NCBI GenBank assembly: GCA_047618505.1
Contig: JBLHLB010000108.1
Span: forward strand, 1-11,092
DNA: 11,092 nt
Source: JBLHLB01 sp047618505
GTDB lineage: Bacteria > Planctomycetota > UBA1135 > GCA-002686595
Direction of reading: 5' to 3'
Within the stretch, counting starts at the first letter, position 1; each line of letters opens with the position of its first letter. Below are positions 1 through 5,141 of this stretch, in pieces. The position numbers and the translations under genes were made by a program. The notes below the pieces were generated by a model. That model saw nothing but the letters and a program-made list of their open reading frames with translations, was not told the origin of the DNA and did not search any database.

Positions 1-22
1 CACGGGGAATTCCTGAGATGCC

Positions 23-51
23 CACGGGCCTAGCGCCTTGCCCCGCCCGTG
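23..51. repeat. Inverted repeat, 7-bp arms
   Basis: CACGGGC at 23-29 is the exact reverse complement of GCCCGTG at 45-51, with a 15-base loop. No T-run follows, so it is not a typical intrinsic terminator. It could be the 3' hairpin of a gene lying left of the window or a DNA-binding palindrome. The first 106 bases hold no gene I can support. A short open stretch in frame 1 ends at TAG 31-33 and could be the tail of an upstream gene, but it is too short to judge. Confidence 0.35.
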
Positions 52-64
52 AGGTGGCGGCATC

Positions 65-102
65 CTGTTCCGCTCCAATTCAGGGCCCTGGCCCCGGAAC
101 AG
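65..102 (+). promoter_or_regulatory. Inverted repeat just before the GTG start of the phosphoesterase gene
   Basis: CTGTTCCG at 65-72 and CGGAACAG at 95-102 are perfect 8-bp inverted arms around a 22-base loop. The loop contains the self-complementary GGGCC/GGCCC (83-87/90-94). The right arm ends four bases before the start codon at 107. As RNA, the stem would cover the place where a ribosome binding site should be, and no Shine-Dalgarno sequence is visible there. As DNA it could be an operator. The geometry is seen directly; the function is inference. Confidence 0.4.
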
Positions 103-106
103 ACAC

Positions 107-922
107 GTGGACTACCCTCTCACAGCAATAATCTCGGACCTGCACGCCAACGAGCCGGCCCTTGAGACTGCCTTAGCGGATGCACGTTCGCGCGGCGCGC
201 GGCGTTTCGTGTGCCTAGGTGATGCCGTGGGTTACGGAGCGAAGCCACGCTTTGTGCTCGACTGGGTCATGCGGCTTTGCGTTGCCAAGCCGGATGCCCC
301 GGCGGAGTTCGGTCCCTTGGAACCGGGCCTTTGCCTCCAGGGCAACCATGAGTACGCGCTGCTCGAGTCGGCGGAAGACTTCAACCCGAAGGCACGCGCT
401 GCCATCGAGTGGACCCATGAAGAGCTGACCAACGGCGGCGCCCGCGACCGCGGCTGGGACTACTGGGATTTCATCGGTGAGTTGAAGCCTCTGATGCGTG
501 ACGAGGTCGCCATGTTCGCCCACGGCTCGCCCCGGGATCCCGTGCGCGAATACCTCGTTCCGCGCGACAATCAGGACGAGGACAAGATGCGCGCCTGCTT
601 CGCCCAGATGGATCGCAGCGTGTGCTTCGTTGGGCACAGTCATGTGCCAGCGATTTTCCGTGAAGACGGACAGCTCGTGTTGCCGCGTGGTACTGAAGGC
701 CCCTTCGACCTGGGCTTCGCTTCCGGCGCGCGGGCGATCGTCAACACCGGTTCCGTGGGGCAACCTCGGGATGGTGATCCGCGTTTGTCCTACGTGATGT
801 TTGACGGCGCGACCGTCACATTCGTGCGCTGCGACTACGACGTTGCCGCGGCGCAGCACGCAATCCGGGAAGTTCCCGGCCTCCCGGATTACCTCGCCGA
901 ACGCCTCGCGGTCGGCCGCTGA
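107..922 (+). CDS. Calcineurin-like metallophosphoesterase (YfcE/MJ0936-type)
   Basis: A 271-residue soluble protein of the binuclear-metal phosphoesterase superfamily, with the metal-ligand motifs in order: DLHAN (residues 11-15), GDAVGYG (38-44), GNHE (79-82), AHGSP (138-142) and GHSH (176-179), then the NTGSVGQPRDGDPR stretch near residues 213-226 typical of the small YfcE/MJ0936 branch. Family members hydrolyse phosphodiesters or phosphomonoesters using two divalent metals; the natural substrate cannot be read from the sequence. GTG at 107 is chosen because the frame has a stop at 50-52 and because it places DLHAN about ten residues from the N-terminus, as is usual. There is no signal peptide or membrane segment, so the protein should be cytoplasmic. 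No clear Shine-Dalgarno precedes it; an inverted repeat ends just before the start. It is followed 63 bp later by yidC on the same strand. Family assignment is firm, the role is unknown. Confidence 0.9.
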   Translation: MDYPLTAIISDLHANEPALETALADARSRGARRFVCLGDAVGYGAKPRFVLDWVMRLCVAKPDAPAEFGPLEPGLCLQGNHEYALLESAEDFNPKARAAIEWTHEELTNGGARDRGWDYWDFIGELKPLMRDEVAMFAHGSPRDPVREYLVPRDNQDEDKMRACFAQMDRSVCFVGHSHVPAIFREDGQLVLPRGTEGPFDLGFASGARAIVNTGSVGQPRDGDPRLSYVMFDGATVTFVRCDYDVAAAQHAIREVPGLPDYLAERLAVGR

Positions 923-939
923 TTCTCCTTTGCGCCACT

Positions 940-956
940 CGGTGAGAGATTCACCG
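940..956. repeat. Small palindrome between the phosphoesterase gene and yidC
   Basis: CGGTGA (940-945) and TCACCG (951-956) are perfect inverted arms around the loop GAGAT. No T-run follows, so it is a poor intrinsic terminator. It may be a weak hairpin in a shared transcript or a protein binding site upstream of yidC. Confidence 0.3.
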
Positions 957-985
957 GGCGCAACTATCCTCCTCCTTCGGAATCC

Positions 986-2995
986 GTGAATCGATTCTTC
1001 CTGGCTCTCTCCCTGTCGTTCCTGGTCCTAATCCTATGGATGAAGACCCAGGCTCCCTTGCCCGATCCCGCTGATGAAGGCCAGGTGGGCTCCGGCGATT
1101 CGGCTTCCGTCGAGCTGAACGGCTCGCAGGGCGCGGGTGACAGGACCAGTTCTTCGGGGTTGGCCGGGGGGCCGGATTCGCGGGAAATGCTTCCCGGTCG
1201 TCAAGCTGCGGAGATCGAGGAATTTCACGAAATCACGATTGGCACTCCCGGTGAAGCGGGTGGTCCCGAAGAGGCCGGTCACTACTGGATGAGTTTCTCC
1301 AATCGGGGCGCGCAGCTGTCGGAAATGCGCTTCCTGGACTATGTCGAGCATGCTCGCATGTCACCCGAGGAGCGCCTGCTGCCGGAGAATTGGACTCCCC
1401 TGGTGGAGCCCTTTATCGGTGGCCCAGCGGGCAGTTCAGGTTCCCTGTTGTTCGAAAGGGGTGAGTCCGCGGTCAATATCGCGCCTGAGAGTCTGATTGA
1501 TGTCCTTTGGCAGATGGAGAAGCTGGACGATGGTGCGCGTTTCACGTACGCGCCGGGCACAGGCGTCGTGTTCGTGAAGACCATTCGGGTTGTGCCGGGC
1601 ACCTGGCACCTGGATGTCAGCCTCGAACTCATCAACAACTCGGCCGGTGATCTAGGGCGGGCGAGCTTTCATATCATTCCGGCCGGCGTCGTTCCCCCGG
1701 CCCTGGGCGATACTTTCTATCCCGAGCCCATCGCGGTTGCCGTTAGCCGCGAGAAGCGCGGCGCCTTCGAAATTGAAAGCGAAAGCGCTCCCTCCGCGGA
1801 TGCCGGTGGCGGAGCCCTGGATGTCGGCAGTGAAGGGCTCTCCTTCGCCGGCGTTCACAACAAGTACTTCGCCTTTCTGCTGCGCGACGCGGAAGGGCAA
1901 GCGCCGACCCTGCGCAGTGCGCGCTGGGAGCCCCTGGTGGAGATCGTCAGCGATTTTGAGGATCGTAAACCCGAAAAGCGCATCCGGACCAAGATCCAAG
2001 TCGATCTTGAGTTGCCGGATGAGGGGGCTTCGGAGACCTGGAACTGGACTGTCTACGCAGGTCCTAAGGATCCTGACGTGCTTCGGGAGGATTTCCCGGC
2101 CCACGGCGAACTCCTTCGGAAGGACCTTTCGGGCTTCTCCATGTTTGCGGCCATCGGTCGCTTCCTGCTGTGGTTCCTGGGGCTCCTGCACAAGGTCTTC
2201 GGGAACTGGGGTGTGTCGATCATCGTGATGACGATCTGCGTGCGTGGGGTCATGTTCCCCCTGACGCGCCGTTCCCAGACGTCGATGGCGCGCTACCAAA
2301 CAAAGATGAAGCGCGTGCAACCGCGCATCGAAGAGATCAAGAAGCGCTTCGAGAACGAGCCCAAGAAGCTGCGGGAAGCCCAGGCCAAGGTCATGCAAGA
2401 GGAGGGTGCCTTCCCGCCCCTCGGTGGTTGCCTCCCGATGTTCGTGCAGATCCCGATCTTCTTCGGTCTCTTCAGTGCACTGCGCACAAGTTGGCAATTA
2501 CGCCAGGCGGATTTTGGATTCTGGATCCACGACCTGTCGTTGCCTGATCGTCTTATGGTCCTGGACGTGAAGATCCCGCTCTTGATCACGACCTTGGATC
2601 TGAGCTACCTGAACCTGCTTCCGCTGATCATGGTGGTGCTATGGATTCTGCAGCAACGCGGGATGCCCCAGCCCTCGGATGCACAGGCGAAGCAGATGCA
2701 GAAGATCATGATGTTCATGCCGGTGCTCTTCGGCGTGTTCCTCTACAACTACGCGGCGGGTTTGTCGCTCTACATGATCACTCAGTCTGGTCTCGGAATC
2801 GTCGAGCAGCGTGTGATCAAGAAGCTCTGGCCCATCGACGACACGGAGGTTGTCACGGAAAAGAAGAAGAAGGCAGGCTGCGGGCCCTTCGCCGGAGCCC
2901 TTGATAATCTTGCCCAGAAGCACCGCGCGGAAATGGAGCGTGTTGAGAAGGCCAAGCGTGCAGGGAAGACCGGCACGAAGAAGAAAAGGAAGTAG
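986..2995 (+). CDS. yidC: YidC/Oxa1/Alb3-family membrane protein insertase
   Basis: A 669-residue inner-membrane insertase that helps proteins enter and fold in the membrane, alone or with SecYEG. The N-terminus, MNRFFLALSLSFLVLILWM, is the usual YidC start and first membrane anchor, which supports GTG 986 despite only a weak GGA nearby. Residues about 25-380 form the long periplasmic domain of Gram-negative YidC, with an acidic, Gly/Ser-rich stretch early on. The conserved insertase core follows: an amphipathic/TM2 region (about 385-425) containing Arg420 in ICVRGVMFPLTRRS, which corresponds to the conserved substrate-groove arginine; a charged cytoplasmic hairpin (about 430-470); the signature GGCLPMFVQIPIFFGLF (480-496); the FWIHDLS loop; and further membrane helices to about 610. 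The C-terminal tail is strongly basic and ends GTKKKRK, as in ribosome-contacting tails. The stop lies 4 bp before mnmE, so the two are probably cotranslated. rnpA and yidD, usual upstream neighbours, are not here. Confidence 0.97.
   Translation: MNRFFLALSLSFLVLILWMKTQAPLPDPADEGQVGSGDSASVELNGSQGAGDRTSSSGLAGGPDSREMLPGRQAAEIEEFHEITIGTPGEAGGPEEAGHYWMSFSNRGAQLSEMRFLDYVEHARMSPEERLLPENWTPLVEPFIGGPAGSSGSLLFERGESAVNIAPESLIDVLWQMEKLDDGARFTYAPGTGVVFVKTIRVVPGTWHLDVSLELINNSAGDLGRASFHIIPAGVVPPALGDTFYPEPIAVAVSREKRGAFEIESESAPSADAGGGALDVGSEGLSFAGVHNKYFAFLLRDAEGQAPTLRSARWEPLVEIVSDFEDRKPEKRIRTKIQVDLELPDEGASETWNWTVYAGPKDPDVLREDFPAHGELLRKDLSGFSMFAAIGRFLLWFLGLLHKVFGNWGVSIIVMTICVRGVMFPLTRRSQTSMARYQTKMKRVQPRIEEIKKRFENEPKKLREAQAKVMQEEGAFPPLGGCLPMFVQIPIFFGLFSALRTSWQLRQADFGFWIHDLSLPDRLMVLDVKIPLLITTLDLSYLNLLPLIMVVLWILQQRGMPQPSDAQAKQMQKIMMFMPVLFGVFLYNYAAGLSLYMITQSGLGIVEQRVIKKLWPIDDTEVVTEKKKKAGCGPFAGALDNLAQKHRAEMERVEKAKRAGKTGTKKKRK
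2986..2992 (+). promoter_or_regulatory. Shine-Dalgarno that selects the mnmE start
   Basis: AAGGAAG lies 7 bases before ATG 3000, inside the last codons of yidC. It favours 3000 over the in-frame upstream extension and over ATG 3006 or 3012, although the GGGGA at 3002-3006 could also serve ATG 3012. Confidence 0.6.
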
Positions 2996-2999
2996 TTCC

Positions 3000-4475
3000 A
3001 TGGGGATGACCATGGGGCCAGCGCAATCCTCCGGCACGACGATCGTTGCGATCTCGTCGCCACCCGGTCCAGCCCAGCGTGGGGTGCTGCGCGTCTCCGG
3101 ACCCGGGGCGGTGTCGCTTCTCCGTCAGACAGTGTTGTCCGCTAGTGGGGGGCACGGACTTGACGACTTTCTGAGCCAGCGCGGCCTCCTGAGGACGCGC
3201 TTTGACGACGGTATCGGCACCCAACCGGTGCTGGTCCTGTGGATGCCGGGCCCACATTCCTACACGCGCGAGGATGTGTTCGAGTTGCATCTGCCCGGTG
3301 CACAACCCCTCTTGGAAGTGGCCCTCGAGAGACTTCTCTCCCTGGGGGCGCGGCGCGCGGAACGCGGCGAGTTCACCAGGCGCGCTTTCCTCAATGGACG
3401 CATTGATCTGACGCGGGCCGAAGGAGTTCTTGAATTGGTCTCCGCGAGCACGGAGCTCGAATCTCGTGCCGCAACGGAACTCCTTAGCGGCGGACTTGCC
3501 AACAGAGTTGGCGTGATTCGTTCTGGACTGGAAGCGCTGCGTGCCTTGACCGAAGCTAGCCTAGACTTCGACGAAAGTGACACGGGGCACGTGCCGCGGG
3601 AAGAGCTTTGCCAAGCCCTTGCGCGCACCCTCGAGCAACTGCAGGAGGCCCTGGGTTGGGAGCTGCGGCGGCAGTCGCCTTCGGCACTTCCGCGTGTCGT
3701 TCTGGTGGGGGCACCGAACGCGGGCAAGAGCACGTTGTTCAATGCGCTCGTCGAGGATGGCAATGCACTGGTGAGCGACCACGCGGGGACAACGAGGGAC
3801 GTCATCGCGGGTCTTTGGGATTTAGCTCCCGCTGAGTCCCCCCGGTCACTCCCTGTGCTCTTGATCGACACGGCTGGCGAGGACGATCTGGCGGCCGGCG
3901 TCGACGGCGAAGCCCAGGCCTTCGCTGCACGAGCCGCCCGGGGCGCGGATCTCCTGCTGCACCTGGTCGCCCCCCTAGATAGCGAGGATTCCGGCGGCGA
4001 GCTCGTCCCCGATGTCCTCGAAGGACCCTTTGGTGCCCAGGCCTCGGAGGTCCTGCGCGTGGGAACGAAAGCTGACTCGCTACCTTCGGGCAAGCAGCAC
4101 CCGGGCATCTCTATCTCAGTGCAGACCGGATCTGGCCTGGGAGACCTGAGGCAGGCGGTTGCGCTTGCCCTCGGGTTTCTGGCGCCGACGGACACTCCCC
4201 AGGGGCCGGCCGGCCAAGGGGCCGACCCAGGGGGGGAGCCCACACAGTCCCGGGGCAGCCTTGGCGCGGAACTCTTCCTGCGCCACAGAACTGCCCTGGT
4301 CGAAGCCCAGGGGGCCACGGAGCGCGCTGCTGAGGCTCTCCAGGCCGGTGTGCCCCTTGATCTGGTGGCGGAGGCCATGCGGGAAGGGACGGACGCCTTG
4401 GACTCCATCGAAGGGCGTACTAGCCCCGAGGACCTCCTAGACCGGATTTTCGCTCGCTTCTGCCTCGGCAAGTAA
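3000..4475 (+). CDS. mnmE: tRNA uridine-5-carboxymethylaminomethyl(34) synthesis GTPase MnmE
   Basis: A 491-residue GTPase that, with MnmG, modifies the wobble uridine (U34) of certain tRNAs using a tetrahydrofolate one-carbon unit. The N-terminal folate-binding domain is recognisable (TTIVAISSPPGPAQRGVLRVSG near residues 11-32; GEFTRRAFLNGRIDLTRAEGVLELVSA). A G domain is inserted in the helical domain: G1 GAPNAGKST (237-245), G2 GTTRD (263-267), G3 DTAG (290-293), G4 TKAD (356-359) and a SVQTGSGLGDL G5-like stretch. The protein ends in FCLGK, the C-x-G-K motif (488-491) needed for modification. Two oddities: G4 has Thr where Asn is usual, and a Gly/Pro/Gln-rich linker encoded at about 4190-4260 separates the G domain from the last helices. 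The frame is open upstream to 2850, but that extension lies within yidC; ATG 3000 has a good Shine-Dalgarno and gives the normal family N-terminus. MnmG is not in the window. Confidence 0.95.
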   Translation: MGMTMGPAQSSGTTIVAISSPPGPAQRGVLRVSGPGAVSLLRQTVLSASGGHGLDDFLSQRGLLRTRFDDGIGTQPVLVLWMPGPHSYTREDVFELHLPGAQPLLEVALERLLSLGARRAERGEFTRRAFLNGRIDLTRAEGVLELVSASTELESRAATELLSGGLANRVGVIRSGLEALRALTEASLDFDESDTGHVPREELCQALARTLEQLQEALGWELRRQSPSALPRVVLVGAPNAGKSTLFNALVEDGNALVSDHAGTTRDVIAGLWDLAPAESPRSLPVLLIDTAGEDDLAAGVDGEAQAFAARAARGADLLLHLVAPLDSEDSGGELVPDVLEGPFGAQASEVLRVGTKADSLPSGKQHPGISISVQTGSGLGDLRQAVALALGFLAPTDTPQGPAGQGADPGGEPTQSRGSLGAELFLRHRTALVEAQGATERAAEALQAGVPLDLVAEAMREGTDALDSIEGRTSPEDLLDRIFARFCLGK

Positions 4476-4486
4476 TCTCGGCAAGT
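4464..4486. repeat. Short tandem repeat across the mnmE stop codon
   Basis: CTCGGCAAGT occurs at 4464-4473 and again at 4477-4486, a 13-bp period. The first copy encodes the end of the CxGK motif and runs into the TAA stop (4473-4475). The second lies in the spacer. It looks like a small slippage duplication of the gene end. Confidence 0.6.
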
Positions 4487-4539
4487 CCTCGGCTCTGGGG
4501 ATCGCCCTAGGCACCCCTCAAGAGCGGCTTTCGAGCCAC

Positions 4540-4548
4540 TGTGGATAA
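4540..4548 (-). promoter_or_regulatory. Consensus DnaA box upstream of nrdR
   Basis: TGTGGATAA on the + strand reads TTATCCACA on the - strand, a perfect match to the high-affinity DnaA box. It sits in the 192-bp gap between mnmE and nrdR, 128 bp before the nrdR ATG. I see no second consensus copy and no AT-rich unwinding region in the gap, so it is more likely a regulatory or titration site than an origin. DnaA is known to act at the nrdAB promoter in E. coli, which makes a role in controlling this nucleotide-reduction operon plausible. Confidence 0.5.
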
Positions 4549-4595
4549 CTTCGGGACCACTACTAGGGGTGGCGTCCTCTTTCAAGCGGCCCACG

Positions 4596-4616
4596 TTGAC
4601 ACACAAGATGTAGCGT
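4596..4616 (+). promoter_or_regulatory. Candidate NrdR box overlapping a -35-like hexamer
   Basis: TTGACA (4596-4601) matches the sigma-70 -35 consensus. It shares its final A with ACACAAGATGTAGCGT (4601-4616), which agrees with the NrdR-box consensus acaCwAtATaTwgtgt at 13 of 16 positions. NrdR bound here would block the promoter, giving autorepression of nrdR and the gene after it. Weak points: no good -10 hexamer lies 16-18 bp downstream of TTGACA, and I do not see the second NrdR box that usually lies two or three helical turns away. Confidence 0.45.
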
Positions 4617-4667
4617 GGTCTCTTGGGTAGTACTCGGTTGTGCGCCAGCTCGATCGTGGACCACCAA

Positions 4668-5141
4668 ATGAAGTGTCCCCGCTGCAAATCAGACAAGGAT
4701 CGCGTCGTCGACTCGCGCGCATCAGCCGATGGGACTGCGATTCGCCGTCGGCGCGAATGTCTGGTCTGCTTCCTGCGCTACACGACCTACGAGCGCATTG
4801 AATCGACACCGCTGCGGGTCGTGAAGAAAAGTGGCGAGCGCGTGCGCTTCGATCGTGAGCGAATCCTAGCGGGCATGACTCGCGCCTGCGAGAAGCTCAA
4901 TGTACCTATGGAAGCCCTTGAAGATGCCGCTGGCCGAATCGAGTTGCTTTGTCACGGTGAGTACGACCGCGAGGTGGAAAGCGCAGTCATCGGTAACCTC
5001 GTGATGGAGGAACTGCGGACCTTGGACCAGGTCGCCTACGTGCGTTTCGCCAGTGTCTACCGAGAGTTCAAAGACGTCACGCAGTTCGACGAGATGGTCA
5101 AGCCCATCCTGGAAAGTGGGAATGCCAATGGGGACTCCTGA
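4668..5141 (+). CDS. nrdR: Transcriptional repressor NrdR
   Basis: A 157-residue regulator that senses ATP/dATP through an ATP-cone and represses ribonucleotide reductase genes by binding NrdR boxes. The zinc-ribbon DNA-binding part is complete: CPRC (residues 3-6), the VVDSRASADGTAIRRRREC stretch, and CLVC (31-34) followed by RYTTYE. The ATP-cone begins at about residue 49 (RVVKKSGERVRFDRERILAGM) and ends with the typical VAYVRFASVYREFKDVTQF, so length and architecture are normal. ATG 4668 gives the standard family N-terminus MKCPRC; the frame extends upstream with GTG 4656 and TTG 4638 as possible alternatives, but these add non-family residues. Only a weak GTGGA is present as ribosome binding site. 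A candidate NrdR box and a DnaA box lie upstream. The 3' end overlaps the next gene, which has its own ATP-cone. Confidence 0.96.
   Translation: MKCPRCKSDKDRVVDSRASADGTAIRRRRECLVCFLRYTTYERIESTPLRVVKKSGERVRFDRERILAGMTRACEKLNVPMEALEDAAGRIELLCHGEYDREVESAVIGNLVMEELRTLDQVAYVRFASVYREFKDVTQFDEMVKPILESGNANGDS

Noticed and set aside
1652..2497. Open frame on the - strand (281 codons) opposite yidC
   Set aside because: No recognisable domain; it lies fully within yidC, whose conserved core and signature segments are on the + strand.
2850..2999. Upstream extension of the mnmE frame into yidC
   Set aside because: Translation is basic low-complexity sequence overlapping the yidC C-terminus. ATG 3000 has a Shine-Dalgarno and gives the normal MnmE N-terminus.
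4512..4571. CACCCCT/AGGGGTG inverted repeat enclosing the DnaA box
   Set aside because: The arms are only 7 bp with a 46-base loop, easily expected by chance in GC-rich DNA.
4476..4667. Possible replication origin in the mnmE-nrdR gap
   Set aside because: Only one consensus DnaA box is visible, with no cluster, no AT-rich unwinding element and no dnaA or dnaN gene beside it.
3260..4696. Long open frame on the - strand (478 codons) opposite mnmE
   Set aside because: Its translation is Ser/Arg/Pro-rich low-complexity sequence typical of the antisense of a GC-rich gene. The + strand has clear MnmE motifs throughout.
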